Shown one piece after another: positions 11,686 to 20,153 of a DNA stretch of 64,000 nucleotides. The notes below the pieces were generated by a model that worked only from the letters and a program-made list of their open reading frames with translations, did no database searches and was not told where the DNA came from. Each line of letters opens with the position of its first letter. Position 1 is the first letter of the stretch. Both the position numbers and the translations under genes were made by a program. Origin of the DNA: Xenophilus sp. E41 (GTDB lineage Bacteria; Pseudomonadota; Gammaproteobacteria; Burkholderiales; Burkholderiaceae_C); contig NZ_QPIB01000005.1 of assembly GCF_003671765.1 (NCBI RefSeq), positions 244,245-308,244 on the forward strand, given 5' to 3'.

Positions 11686-12500
11686 CCGTGGTGGTGCCAG
11701 AAAGGGGTGCCCAGCACGGGCGTGCTGGGCTGGGCATTGTCGGCGGCGGCCATAGCCCCGGCCCGGCGCGCGCTGCGGCCGGCCTGCACTGCGTCGGCAA
11801 AGGCGCCGGCCATGGCGACCGGGTCCTGCGCGAGCGCGACCGCGGTGTTGAGCAGCACGCCGTCGTAGCCCCATTCCATCACCTGGCAGGCATGCGAGGG
11901 CAGACCGAGGCCGGCATCGACCAGCATCGGTACCTGGAGGCGCTCGCGCAGCATCTGCAATGCGTAGGGGTTGACCGGACCGCGGCCGGTGCCGATGGGC
12001 GCGGCCCAGGGCATCACGGCCTGGCAGCCGACATCCACCAGCCGCTGGCACAGCACCAGGTCCTCGGTGCAATAGGGCAGCACCTGGAAGCCGTCGGCGA
12101 TGAGCAGCCGCGCTGCCTCGACCAGGTTCAGCGTGTCGGGCTGCAGGGTGTAGTCGTCGCCGATCAGCTCGAGCTTGAGCCAGGGCGTCTCGAAGACCTC
12201 GCGCGCCATCTGCGCGGTGGCGATCACTTCCTGGATGCTGTGGCAGCCCGCCGTGTTGGGCAGCACGGGCACGCCCAGGCGCCTGAGCAGGCTCCAGAAA
12301 CCGCCACCGGCGGCAGCGCCGTCGGACGCCGCGCCCTGGCGCCGCAGCGAGGCCGTGAGCATGGCCGGCCGGGCGCGTTGCACGGCGGCTTCCAGCACGT
12401 CGGGAGAGGGGTAACGCGCCGTGCCCAGCAGCAGCCGGCTGTCGAAGCGCTGGCCGTACAGCACCAGCGCGTCGTCGTGGGTCGTGTCGTCGCTGCGCAT
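11682..12500 (-). CDS. thiG: Thiazole synthase
   Basis: ThiG condenses DXP, dehydroglycine and ThiS-thiocarboxylate into the thiazole phosphate carboxylate. It has 272 residues, a TIM-barrel protein of normal length. Motifs include [20 protein letters not shown] near residue 15, LPNTAGCHS near 92, [14 protein letters not shown] near 120, [15 protein letters not shown] near 175 and [11 protein letters not shown] near 205. Its start lies 3 bp after thiS; the two codons for the terminal Gly-Gly of ThiS (GGAGGC) form the Shine-Dalgarno for thiG. Translational coupling with thiS and thiE is therefore very likely. Confidence 0.96.
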   Translation of the reverse strand: MRSDDTTHDDALVLYGQRFDSRLLLGTARYPSPDVLEAAVQRARPAMLTASLRRQGAASDGAAAGGGFWSLLRRLGVPVLPNTAGCHSIQEVIATAQMAREVFETPWLKLELIGDDYTLQPDTLNLVEAARLLIADGFQVLPYCTEDLVLCQRLVDVGCQAVMPWAAPIGTGRGPVNPYALQMLRERLQVPMLVDAGLGLPSHACQVMEWGYDGVLLNTAVALAQDPVAMAGAFADAVQAGRSARRAGAMAAADNAQPSTPVLGTPFWHHHG

Positions 12501-12503
12501 CGC

Positions 12504-12701
12504 TCAGCCTCCGGTCACGGGCCGGATGACCTCGACGTCGTCGCCGTCGTGCAGCTCGCGCTGGGCATAGGCCGAGCGCGGCACGAACTCGCGATTGACC
12601 GCGGCCGCGAAGGGCGGCTGCGGCGCCAGCAGCGCGATGGCTTCGGCCAGGGTGGCGGGTGCGTCGAGCTCGCGCGGCTCGCCGTTGATCAGGATGTTCA
12701 C
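12504..12701 (-). CDS. thiS: Sulfur carrier protein ThiS
   Basis: This is a ubiquitin-like sulfur carrier of 65 residues that ends in the obligatory Gly-Gly (RPVTGG), which is adenylylated and thiocarboxylated for thiazole synthesis. It starts with GTG (VNILINGEPREL) and overlaps the thiO stop by four bases (GTGA). Typical beta-grasp features are the N-terminal INGEPREL strand and the AAAVNREFVPRSAYAQRELH segment. No thiF or ThiI-type activating gene is present in the window. Confidence 0.93.
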   Translation of the reverse strand: MNILINGEPRELDAPATLAEAIALLAPQPPFAAAVNREFVPRSAYAQRELHDGDDVEVIRPVTGG

Positions 12702-13819
12702 GTCTCGGTCTCCTCGTCGCCGCAGCGAAGGTCGGTGTCGATGTCGATCTCGAAGTCGCGCGCCAGCGTCGGCGCGTCGTCGGCCAGGCACTGCCAGGCG
12801 GCATCGAGCAGGGCCGGCGCGATCATGAACCCGTGGCGGTACAGGCCGTTGATCTGCAGCACGCGCGGCCGGCGCCAGCGCAACGCGGGCCGGTTGTCGG
12901 GCAGGGTGGGGCGGCACTGCGTGGCGATCTCCACGATGCGCGCCTCGCCGAAGCCCGGGTGCACCGCGTAGGCGGCGCTCAGCAGTTCCATCGTCGAGCG
13001 CACGCTGGCGGGCGACAGGTCCTGCGATTCGATCTCGGTCGCGCCGATCACGAACAGGTGGTCCGGCTTGGGCGCGATGTAGAGCGGGTAGCGCGGATGC
13101 ACCAGCCGCGTCGGGCGGTGCAGTTCGACGTCGGGCGCATGTACGCGGATCACCTCGCCGCGCACGCCGCGCAACTGCGGCCACTCGGTGCGGGCGCCCA
13201 GACCGCGGCAGTCGATCACGCGGGCGTCCGGTCCGGGTGCGAAGTCGTCGGGCGAGCGGGGGCTGTGCCAATGCAACGTCACCCGGGTGTCGGCTTCCAG
13301 CGCCGCGCGCAGCGCATCCAGCAGGCCGCGGTTGTCGAGCTGGCCTTCGCCAGGCAGCCACCAGCCGCGCATGAAGCGCCCGGTCAGCGCGGGCTCCAGG
13401 GCCGCGAGTGCCGGCGCATCGAGCGCCTGCATCGGCGGCAGGCCGTCCACGCTGGCCTGCGTGCGGCGCAGCGTGCCGGCCAGGCGCTCGGCCTCGGCCG
13501 CGTCCTGCCGGTGCCAGACGATGAGGGTGCCTGCCTGCTGGAAGAACACCGGCTGCGGCAGCACGGCCAGCAACTGCGGCCAGCGCGCCAGGCTGTGCAG
13601 GCCCATGCGCACCAGCGCCGGCGGCGCGACAGCGGATTCGGCCAGCGGCGCCAGCATGGCGGCCGCGACGCGTGCGGCGGCCTGGTCGGCCTCGGGCCCG
13701 CCCGCATCGTGCACCGACACTTCGCAGCCGGCCCGTGCGAGCGTCAGTGCGACGAGTCGGCCCATGAGGCCGGCGCCGAGCACGTGGGCCTGGCGAAAGG
13801 GCAACGGCGCGGCGTTCAT
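12698..13819 (-). CDS. thiO: Glycine oxidase ThiO
   Basis: This FAD-dependent glycine oxidase supplies dehydroglycine to ThiG. It has 373 residues. The Rossmann fingerprint HVLGAGLMGRLVALTLARAG is at residues 12-31. The DAO fold continues with VIDCRGLGA near 195 and the RPALRWRRPRVLQINGLYRHG FAD segment near 330. A clear GAGGGAG ribosome site precedes the ATG at 13819. It heads the thiO-thiS-thiG-thiE run and is divergent from thiD across a very short gap of about 35 bp that contains the AT-rich GATAATTTTTC, likely shared promoter DNA. Confidence 0.93.
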   Translation of the reverse strand: MNAAPLPFRQAHVLGAGLMGRLVALTLARAGCEVSVHDAGGPEADQAAARVAAAMLAPLAESAVAPPALVRMGLHSLARWPQLLAVLPQPVFFQQAGTLIVWHRQDAAEAERLAGTLRRTQASVDGLPPMQALDAPALAALEPALTGRFMRGWWLPGEGQLDNRGLLDALRAALEADTRVTLHWHSPRSPDDFAPGPDARVIDCRGLGARTEWPQLRGVRGEVIRVHAPDVELHRPTRLVHPRYPLYIAPKPDHLFVIGATEIESQDLSPASVRSTMELLSAAYAVHPGFGEARIVEIATQCRPTLPDNRPALRWRRPRVLQINGLYRHGFMIAPALLDAAWQCLADDAPTLARDFEIDIDTDLRCGDEETET

Positions 13820-13854
13820 GCGACTCCCTCGCGGCCGTGGCCGATAATTTTTCG

Positions 13855-14721
13855 GTGAGCACACCTTCCACGTTCCCCGCACCGGCGTCGCGCTACGTCC
13901 GCGTCCTGTCCATCGCCGGTTCCGACAGCGGCGGCGGCGCCGGCATCCAGGCCGACCTCAAGACCTTCGCTGCGCTGGGCTGCTACGGCATGACGGCGAT
14001 CACCGCGCTCACGGCGCAGAACACGCGCGGCGTAGGCGGCATCCATGCCGTGCCGCCAGCCTTCCTCAAGGCGCAGCTGCAGGCGGTGATCGAGGACATC
14101 GGCGTCGACGCCGTCAAGCTCGGCATGCTGCACGCGCCCGAGGTGGTTGAGGTCGTGGCCTGGGCCATCGACCACTACGGGCTGCAGCGCGTGGTGCTCG
14201 ACCCGGTGATGGTCGCCACCAGCGGCGACCGGCTGATCGCGCAGGAGACGGTGCAGGTCATGGTGCGCGAGCTGTTCCCGCGCGCGGCCGTCGTCACGCC
14301 CAACCTCGACGAGGCGGCGCTGCTGGTGGGCCATCGCATTGCGGGCGAGGGCGACATGCAGGCCGCCGCGGCCGAACTGCTCTCGCTGGGCGCGCGCGCC
14401 GTGCTGCTCAAGGGCGGCCACCTGCCGGGCGACGAGGTCGTGGACCTGCTGCTGCGCCACGACGCTGGCCCGGCACGCTGGACCGCCCGCCGCGTCGCCA
14501 GCCGCAACCTGCACGGCACGGGCTGCACGCTGTCCTCGGCCATCGCCTGCGGTCTGGCGCGCGGCGACGACCTGCCGCACGCCGTGGGCGCCGCGCACGC
14601 CTATGTGCAGGGCGCCATGCGCGCCGGTGCCGAGGTCGCCACAGGCCATGGACACGGGCCGCTCAACCATGGCTTCGCGCCGCGGCCAGCGCAGTTGGCG
14701 CCGCTGGACGCGCGCGCGTAA
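13855..14721 (+). CDS. thiD: Hydroxymethylpyrimidine/phosphomethylpyrimidine kinase
   Basis: ThiD phosphorylates HMP twice to HMP-PP for ThiE. It is a ribokinase-like protein of about 288 residues: the N-terminal SIAGSDSGGGAGIQADLKTF binds HMP, TPNLDEAALLVG lies in the middle, and the C-terminal anion hole is NLHGTGCTLSSAIAC. Two GTG starts are possible (13837 and 13855); the later one starts MSTPSTFPAPASRYVRVLSI and leaves the AT-rich promoter-like DNA outside the gene. It is transcribed opposite to the other thi genes and its 3' end overlaps cytX by 59 bp. Confidence 0.93.
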   Translation: MSTPSTFPAPASRYVRVLSIAGSDSGGGAGIQADLKTFAALGCYGMTAITALTAQNTRGVGGIHAVPPAFLKAQLQAVIEDIGVDAVKLGMLHAPEVVEVVAWAIDHYGLQRVVLDPVMVATSGDRLIAQETVQVMVRELFPRAAVVTPNLDEAALLVGHRIAGEGDMQAAAAELLSLGARAVLLKGGHLPGDEVVDLLLRHDAGPARWTARRVASRNLHGTGCTLSSAIACGLARGDDLPHAVGAAHAYVQGAMRAGAEVATGHGHGPLNHGFAPRPAQLAPLDARA

Positions 14722-15997
14722 GGCGCGCCAGCACGAAGGTCACTGCCAGCGTCGGCAGTGCCGAGCCGGCCTGCGGGGCCCAGGCGGCCAGGCCGTGGTA
14801 CAGCGCGATGCCGCCGATCCACAGCGCCGCCGCCACCGGCTCCACGCGCCGAGCGGTCGTGGAGGCATCGCCGCCGCCCAACCGCCCGAGGATCACGCCG
14901 TACAGCGGCACGAACACCGAACTCAGCATGAGCAAAAAGGGCTCCAGCGTGTGCATGGGCAGCACCAGCGCCAGCCCGGTGCACAGCAGCGCCAGGCCCA
15001 GGCCCCAGCGCCGCACGCTCCAGCGCGGGCGCAGGCTGTGGGCCGACACGGCGCCCGAATAGACGTCGCCGTACGCGTTGTCCAGCTCGTCGACGAGGAT
15101 CAGGCCCAGCGCCACCAGGCCGCCCTGCGCCAGCAGCAGCGCGGTGACCAGGCCGGTGCCCGGGTCGGCCACGCTGACCACCATCACGCCCAGCGCGTAG
15201 CACCAGATGTTGGCCGCCGCATAGCCCAGCCAGGTGCCGCCGAAGGCACCGCCGAGGCCCCCGGCCGCGCGCCGGCCGTGGCGTGCATAGTCGGCCACCA
15301 GCGGCAGCCAGGACACGGGCATCGCGATCACCAGGTCCATGGCGCCGAACAGCCCCATGCTGCCGTCGCCCGGCCGCGCCCAGAACGCGGCCCAGCCCTG
15401 GGCATGCAGCCGGGTCGCGAACTGCCAGGTCAGCCACAGCAGCGACACGATCACCAGCGGCAGGCCGAATCGGCTCACGAAGCGGCGCACCAGCGTGACC
15501 ATCGAGCCGCCCAGCAGCGCCAGCAGCACCGCGCCCCACAGCAGGGTCGGCAGCAGCGTGCCCAGCCAGCCCGTGGCGCTCCAGCCGGTCGCCTGTGCCG
15601 CGATGGCCTGCGTGCCTTCGCGCATCACCACCAGCTCGAAGGTGGTCCATCCGACGAGCTGCGCGATGTTGAGCAGCACCGGCAGGCGCGCGAAGGCGCT
15701 GCCATAGGTCGCATGCATCAGGCCGGCGCTGGCCAGCCCGCTCTGGCAGCCCAGGCGCGCCGTCCAGGCCAGCAGCCCGGCGCCGATCGCCGAGCCCAGC
15801 AAGATCGCGAGCGCTGCATCGCGCGTACCCACCGCGGGCACCAGGTAGGCGCCGATCTGCATGACCAGCAGGCCGACACCGAGGCTGAACCACAGCGAGG
15901 CGTGGTCGTGCCAGCCGAACACGCGCTGCGCATCGGGCAGCGGCGTCAGCGCTTCGTTGAGGGCCGGCGTGGCGGCGGGGTCGGTCGGGATTGCCAT
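14663..15997 (-). CDS. cytX: NCS1-family permease, probable HMP transporter CytX
   Basis: This cytosine/purine permease-type (NCS1) inner-membrane transporter has 444 residues and about 12 hydrophobic segments, for example SLGVGLLVMQIGAYLVPAVG, LGSAIGAGLLAWTARLG and LGLALLCTGLALVLPMHTL. CytX-type members carry hydroxymethylpyrimidine. Assignment is supported by the TPP riboswitch (16093-16173) directly upstream and the flanking thi genes. The ATG at 15997 gives MAIPTDP, and a CGGAGC ribosome site lies ahead of it. The 3' end runs 59 bp into the convergent thiD, and any readthrough would be antisense to all of thiD before reaching thiO. Confidence 0.88.
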   Translation of the reverse strand: MAIPTDPAATPALNEALTPLPDAQRVFGWHDHASLWFSLGVGLLVMQIGAYLVPAVGTRDAALAILLGSAIGAGLLAWTARLGCQSGLASAGLMHATYGSAFARLPVLLNIAQLVGWTTFELVVMREGTQAIAAQATGWSATGWLGTLLPTLLWGAVLLALLGGSMVTLVRRFVSRFGLPLVIVSLLWLTWQFATRLHAQGWAAFWARPGDGSMGLFGAMDLVIAMPVSWLPLVADYARHGRRAAGGLGGAFGGTWLGYAAANIWCYALGVMVVSVADPGTGLVTALLLAQGGLVALGLILVDELDNAYGDVYSGAVSAHSLRPRWSVRRWGLGLALLCTGLALVLPMHTLEPFLLMLSSVFVPLYGVILGRLGGGDASTTARRVEPVAAALWIGGIALYHGLAAWAPQAGSALPTLAVTFVLARLTRARPAAPTALAAARSHG

Positions 15998-16092
15998 CGA
16001 TTTGCTCCGTGCAAAGTCATGGCAGGTGGGCGGTTTCCGGAACGGACAGTCGATGGAGACGGGTCCCTGCCGGAGTTCGGCAGCCGGATCGG

Positions 16093-16173
16093 CTTCCCTG
16101 CGCGAGGATTACCTCAATCAGGTTCAAAGGGACTCTCTCAGTCGGCGCCTGCAGCGGCAGGGCCAACACCCCC
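16093..16173 (-). ncRNA. TPP (THI-box) riboswitch upstream of cytX
   Basis: On the minus strand the order is GGGGTGTTGG, a variable helix, CTGAGAGAGTCCC, TTTGAACCTGATTGAGG, TAATCC and GCGCAGGGAAGCC, the full TPP aptamer. The cytX ATG is about 95 bp downstream. The aptamer core is identical over 49 bp to the copy at 10619-10692, while the variable helix differs. Confidence 0.95.
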
Positions 16174-16253
16174 AGCGAACGCCCCGCGACATGCGGGGCA
16201 TTGGACATTCTAGGCCGGCATGGCGGCAGGCCAGGGCGTCGCGAACGGCGGCT

Positions 16254-17282
16254 TCAGCCGTGCGGCACGCCCAGCAGTTCGTGCAGCCGCGTGCTGGTCG
16301 TCGTGTACTGCAGCGGCGGCACCTTGCCGTCGAAGACGATCTCGGCGGCGGCCCAGGCGGCCAGCGTGGCCTCGTGGAAGCCGCAGACGATCAGCTTGCG
16401 CTTGCCCGCGTAGGTGTTGATGTCGCCCACGGCGAAGAGGCCGCGCTCGCGCGTCTCGTAGCGCGTGGTGTCGACCGGCACCTGCTTGCGCTCGAGTTCC
16501 AGGCCCCAGTCGGCGATCGGGCCCAGGCGTGGCGAGATGCCCTGGCAGACCACCAGCGCGTCGAGCCGCAGCACCACGGTCTGCCCGTCGGGCGTGGCGA
16601 TGACGAGCTGTCGGCCGTCGAAGGCACCCGGCTGGCCGATCACGAGGTGGATGTCGCCGGCGTCGATGCGCGCGCGCAGCCGCGCCACCGCCGCCTCGTC
16701 GCCGCGGAAGGCGTCGCGACGGTGCAGCAGCATGACTTCGCGCGCCACGCCCACCAGCGCCAGCGCGGCCTCGACCGCGGCCTCCTCGCCGCCGTGCACG
16801 ACCACCGACTGGCCGGCGAAGCGGCCGAAATCGGAGGGGTGGTAGAAGAGCTGACGGCCCTCGTAGGCCTCGGCGCCGTCGACGCCCAGCTTCTTGGGCA
16901 CGAAGGCGCCCACGCCGGCCGCGAGGAAGACGGTCCTGGCCAAGAAGGTCTTGCCGCCGGTGGTGCCGGCGCGCCAGCGGCCATCGGGTTCGCGCACCAG
17001 GGTCGACACCTGCTCGCCCAGGTGCATCGGCACCTTGAAGGGCGCGAGTTGCGCGAGCAGCGCCTGCGCCAGCCCGCGGCCGGTGGTCGCGGGCGTGCCG
17101 GGAATGTCGTAGATGGGTTTGTCACCGTACAGCTCGACGCATTGGCCGCCCGCATGGGGCAGGGCGTCGACGATGTGGCAGGGGATTTCGAGCAGGCCCA
17201 GCTGGAAGGCCTGGAACAGCCCCACCGGACCGGCGCCGATGATCAGCGCGCTCGTCTCGATCGGGGCTGCGGTGTCACTCAC
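16254..17282 (-). CDS. Ferredoxin--NADP+ reductase, thioredoxin-reductase type
   Basis: This is a homodimeric FAD/NAD(P)-binding reductase of 342 residues. The FAD motif IIGAGPVGLFQAFQLG is at about residues 14-29. The sequence QCVELYGDKPIYDIPG then replaces the CxxC redox pair of thioredoxin reductases, which places it in the TrxR-like FNR2 group. The NAD(P) motif VVVHGGEEAAVEAAL is near 161, and the C-terminal FAD segment GLFAVGDINTY is near 288. It starts 9 bp after fdxA on the same strand, so an fdxA-FNR electron transfer unit is likely, and the neighbouring sulfite reductase is a plausible consumer of its electrons. Confidence 0.92.
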   Translation of the reverse strand: MSDTAAPIETSALIIGAGPVGLFQAFQLGLLEIPCHIVDALPHAGGQCVELYGDKPIYDIPGTPATTGRGLAQALLAQLAPFKVPMHLGEQVSTLVREPDGRWRAGTTGGKTFLARTVFLAAGVGAFVPKKLGVDGAEAYEGRQLFYHPSDFGRFAGQSVVVHGGEEAAVEAALALVGVAREVMLLHRRDAFRGDEAAVARLRARIDAGDIHLVIGQPGAFDGRQLVIATPDGQTVVLRLDALVVCQGISPRLGPIADWGLELERKQVPVDTTRYETRERGLFAVGDINTYAGKRKLIVCGFHEATLAAWAAAEIVFDGKVPPLQYTTTSTRLHELLGVPHG

Positions 17283-17291
17283 CGGGCCGGC

Positions 17292-17621
17292 TTACTTGAT
17301 GAGCTCGGCGATCTTGCCCGTCTTGTCCTTCCACTCCTCGGCGTCGGGCAGCGCGGGCTTGCGCTTGGTGATGCTCTTCCAGCCGTCGGCGACGGCCAGT
17401 TCGGCATTGAGCTTGATGAAGGCCAGCTGGTCGGCCGGCAGGTCTTCCTCGGCGTAGATCGCGTTGACCGGGCACTCGGGGATGCAGACGGCGCAGTCGA
17501 TGCACTCGTCCGGATCGATCACCAGCATGTTCGGCCCCTCGCGGAAGCAATCCACCGGGCACACGTCGACGCAATCGGTGTATTTGCAGCGGATGCAGTT
17601 CTCGGAGACGACGTGGGTCAT
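17292..17621 (-). CDS. fdxA: Ferredoxin FdxA ([3Fe-4S][4Fe-4S] type)
   Basis: This 109-residue ferredoxin has N-terminal motifs [18 protein letters not shown] (residues 9-26) and [17 protein letters not shown] (about 40-56), the Azotobacter-type 7Fe pattern. A long helical tail ends [15 protein letters not shown], as usual for proteobacterial FdxA. Length is typical. It sits between cysN (42 bp upstream) and the ferredoxin-NADP reductase (9 bp downstream), all on the minus strand, so it could be co-expressed with the sulfate activation genes. Confidence 0.97.
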   Translation of the reverse strand: MTHVVSENCIRCKYTDCVDVCPVDCFREGPNMLVIDPDECIDCAVCIPECPVNAIYAEEDLPADQLAFIKLNAELAVADGWKSITKRKPALPDAEEWKDKTGKIAELIK

Positions 17622-17663
17622 GGCGCTATGGCTGGTGAGGCGGGTCGGGGAAAACCCGGCATT

Positions 17664-19064
17664 TTAAGGGCTCGGCGCAGGCTGTGCCGGCGCGCGGACA
17701 AGCACCGCCGCCGAGGTGCGGTGCGAGGCCGTGTCGACCAGCACCATCGAGCCCAGCGCGCGCGACTGCGTGAAGGGCAGCACGGCCAGCGGCTGCTGCA
17801 GGGCGAGCACCACTTCGCCGATGGCGTTGGGCTCCAGCTGCGTGGCGTCCTCGGCCTCCAGCGTGTTGACGTTCAGCCGGTGCGCGATGCGCGCCACCTT
17901 GGCCTTGACCCAGCGGTGGCCCTGCAGCGCCCAGTACACGCGGCCCGGCACCAGCGGCTCATCGTCGAGCCAGGCCACGGTGGCCGTGATCTCGCGCACG
18001 GGCTGGAAGGCATCGGGCGCGAGCAGCCAGTCGCCGCGCGACACGTCGACCTCGCGGTCGAGCACGATGCCGGCGCTGTGGCCGGCGTGCACGCCGCGCT
18101 CCTGCCGCGTGTGCGTGAGCACGCGCGCCACCGTCGCATGCTGCCCGCTGGGCAGGATGGCGATGCGCTGGCCCGGCACGACCTGGCCGCTGGCGACCCG
18201 GCCCCAGAAGATGCGGCGGCCCTGGCTGGTGTCCGACGAACCCGAGAACTTCTCGACCCACTGCACCGGGAAGGCGAAAGGCACGGCCTCGTCCTGCGCG
18301 GTGACCGGCAGGCCCTCGAGCAGCTCGAGCAGGCTCGGGCCTTCGTAGCCGGCCCAGCCGGTGCTGCCTTCGCGGTGGCGCGAGGTCACGTTCCAGCCCT
18401 TGAGGGCCGACACGGGCACGATGGCCGTGAGCTCCACGCCCGCCTGCTCGGCGAAGGCGTTGAGTGCGCCGCTGATGCGTTCGAAAGCCAGCTCGGCATC
18501 GTCGATGGCATCGAGCTTGTTCACCGCCACCACGATCGATTGCACGCGCAGCAGGTGTGCCAGCAGCGTGTGGCGGCGCGTCTGCGGCAGCAGGTCGCGC
18601 ACGACGACTTCACCGTCGCCCACCTCGGCCGCCCACTTGAGCTTGGTCGCGTCGACCAGCACCACGGCCGCATCGGCGCTCGAGGCGGCCGTGACCATGT
18701 TGCGCGTGTACTGCTCGTGGCCCGGCGCGTCGCCGATGATGAACTTGCGCTTGGCGGTCGAGAAGTAGCGATACGCGACATCGATCGTGATGCCCTGTTC
18801 GCGCTCGGCCGAGAGGCCGTCGGTCAGCAGGGCCAGGTCGGTTTCGCCGTTGCGCTGCACGCCCGCGAGCTGGTCCTGCAGCACCGTCTTGCTGTCGACC
18901 AGCAGCCGGCCGATGAGCGTGCTCTTGCCGTCGTCCACGCTGCCGCAGGTGATGAAGCGCAGCGCGGTGCCGGTGTCGCCCTGGGCGGTGGGTTCGGACC
19001 CAAAAGTGCCTGCAGCGCCCGCAGCGCCTGCGGGAGCAGCTATCGATTTCGTAGCAGTGGTCAT
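17664..19064 (-). CDS. cysN: Sulfate adenylyltransferase subunit 1 (CysN, GTPase)
   Basis: CysN is the GTPase subunit that drives ATP sulfurylase (CysDN) to make APS from sulfate. It has 466 residues. G1 is GSVDDGKSTLIG near residue 41, switch II is GDAPGHEQYTRNM near 112, NKLD is near 157, and EF-Tu-like beta-barrel domains follow. No APS kinase (CysC) domain is fused. The first about 30 residues (TATKSIAAPAGAAGAAG region) are not part of the GTPase fold and are encoded by a copy of the 56-bp interspersed repeat. Its start overlaps the cysD stop by one base (TGATG). Confidence 0.96.
   Translation of the reverse strand: MTTATKSIAAPAGAAGAAGTFGSEPTAQGDTGTALRFITCGSVDDGKSTLIGRLLVDSKTVLQDQLAGVQRNGETDLALLTDGLSAEREQGITIDVAYRYFSTAKRKFIIGDAPGHEQYTRNMVTAASSADAAVVLVDATKLKWAAEVGDGEVVVRDLLPQTRRHTLLAHLLRVQSIVVAVNKLDAIDDAELAFERISGALNAFAEQAGVELTAIVPVSALKGWNVTSRHREGSTGWAGYEGPSLLELLEGLPVTAQDEAVPFAFPVQWVEKFSGSSDTSQGRRIFWGRVASGQVVPGQRIAILPSGQHATVARVLTHTRQERGVHAGHSAGIVLDREVDVSRGDWLLAPDAFQPVREITATVAWLDDEPLVPGRVYWALQGHRWVKAKVARIAHRLNVNTLEAEDATQLEPNAIGEVVLALQQPLAVLPFTQSRALGSMVLVDTASHRTSAAVLVRAPAQPAPSP
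19000..19055. repeat. 56-bp interspersed repeat, copy 2 (inside cysN 5' end)
   Basis: On the minus strand it reads GCTACGAAATCGATAGC, then GCTCCCGCAGG..., GGGCGCTGCAGGC and CTTTTGG. Orientation relative to the host gene is opposite to copy 1. It encodes the low-complexity Ala/Gly N-terminal extension of CysN. Confidence 0.8.
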
Positions 19065-20023
19065 CAGAAATACCCGTCCTTCTTGCGCTTTTCCATGGAA
19101 GCCTCGGATGTCTTGTCGTCCATGCGCGTCGCGCCGCGCTCGCTCACCTCGGCGGCCAGCGTCTCGATCACCACGTCGCCGGCATCGGCGGCCAGGCTCT
19201 CGACCGGCGCCGTGCAGGTGATGTCGCCCACCGTGCGGAAGCGCACGTTGCGCACCTCCACGGTTTCGCCGTCACGCGGCGGCGTGAGTTCGGTCACCGG
19301 CATCAGCAGGCCCTTGCGCTCCACCACCTCGCGCTGGTGGGTGTAGTAGATCGACGGCAGCTCGATGGCTTCGCGCTCGATGTACTGCCACACGTCCAGC
19401 TCGGTCCAGTTGCTGATCGGGAACACGCGGAAGTGCTCGCCCGGGGCGAGGCGGGTGTTGAACAGCGTCCACAGTTCGGGGCGCTGGTCCTTGGGCTGCC
19501 ACTGGCCGAAGGCGTCGCGGTGCGAAAAGATGCGCTCCTTGGCGCGGGCCTTCTCCTCGTCGCGGCGCGCGCCGCCGATCAGCGCGTCGAAGCGGAACTC
19601 CTCGATGGCTTCGAGCAGCGTGACCGACTGGTGCACGTTGCGCGATTCGCCGGGATGCGCCAGGCGCACCGTGCCGCGCGCCATCGAGTCTTCCACGCTG
19701 CGCACGATCAGCTCGGCGCCCAGCTCCTTCGCGCGCTGGTCGCGAAAGGCCGTCACTTCGGGGAAGTTGTGGCCGGTGTCGATCATCAGCAGCGGATAGG
19801 GCAGGCGGCCGGCGCCGAATGCCTTCTCGGCGCACTTCAGCAGCACCAGCGAGTCCTTGCCGCCCGAGAAGAGCAGCGTCGGGCGCTCGAAAGCGGCGGC
19901 GACTTCGCGCAGGATGAAGATCGCTTCTTCCTCGAGCGCGTCGAGGTGCGTGTTGGACAGGCGGGCAGGCGAATGCATCGTCGTGGCGGCTTGCAGCAGG
20001 TCGGGTTCGGTGCGGGCGTTCAT
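19064..20023 (-). CDS. cysD: Sulfate adenylyltransferase subunit 2 (CysD)
   Basis: This is the catalytic ATP-sulfurylase subunit, 319 residues. The PP-loop SGGKDSLVLLKCAEKAF is near residue 53, followed by PLLMIDTGHNFPEV, the arginine-rich ALIGGARRDEEKARAKER and the HFRVFPISNWTELDVWQYI segment, ending with the conserved MEKRKKDGYF. The open frame starts further upstream, inside the palindromic repeat, but MNARTEPDLLQ at 20023 is the likely start. It is co-translated with cysN and lies downstream of cysH beyond a long hairpin-forming repeat (20041-20150). Confidence 0.96.
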   Translation of the reverse strand: MNARTEPDLLQAATTMHSPARLSNTHLDALEEEAIFILREVAAAFERPTLLFSGGKDSLVLLKCAEKAFGAGRLPYPLLMIDTGHNFPEVTAFRDQRAKELGAELIVRSVEDSMARGTVRLAHPGESRNVHQSVTLLEAIEEFRFDALIGGARRDEEKARAKERIFSHRDAFGQWQPKDQRPELWTLFNTRLAPGEHFRVFPISNWTELDVWQYIEREAIELPSIYYTHQREVVERKGLLMPVTELTPPRDGETVEVRNVRFRTVGDITCTAPVESLAADAGDVVIETLAAEVSERGATRMDDKTSEASMEKRKKDGYF

Positions 20024-20040
20024 GGGGTCGAATTCGGGAG

Positions 20041-20150
20041 CGGACATCCGTACGCGAAGGGCGCGAAGGTTTCGCGAAGGACGCAAAAATTCTTGGATGT
20101 TCTTTCGCGTGTTTTGCGAAACCTTCGCGCCCTTCGCGTATGGAGGTCCG
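20041..20150. repeat. Long inverted repeat between cysH and cysD
   Basis: The arms at 20051-20075 and 20116-20140 are perfect 25-bp inverted repeats built from GCGAAGG/CCTTCGC units. Identity extends outward to 35 bp (20041-20075 and 20116-20150) with two mismatches, and the 40-bp interior is itself partly self-complementary. In the cysHDN transcript it would fold into one very stable hairpin. It looks like a REP or miniature mobile element rather than a normal terminator, since no U tract follows. Confidence 0.85.
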
Positions 20151-20153
20151 ATT

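Noticed and set aside
15861..19346. An 1161-codon open frame on the plus strand over the ferredoxin reductase, fdxA and cysN
   Set aside because: It is a low-information His/Gly/Arg-rich shadow of well-supported minus-strand genes.
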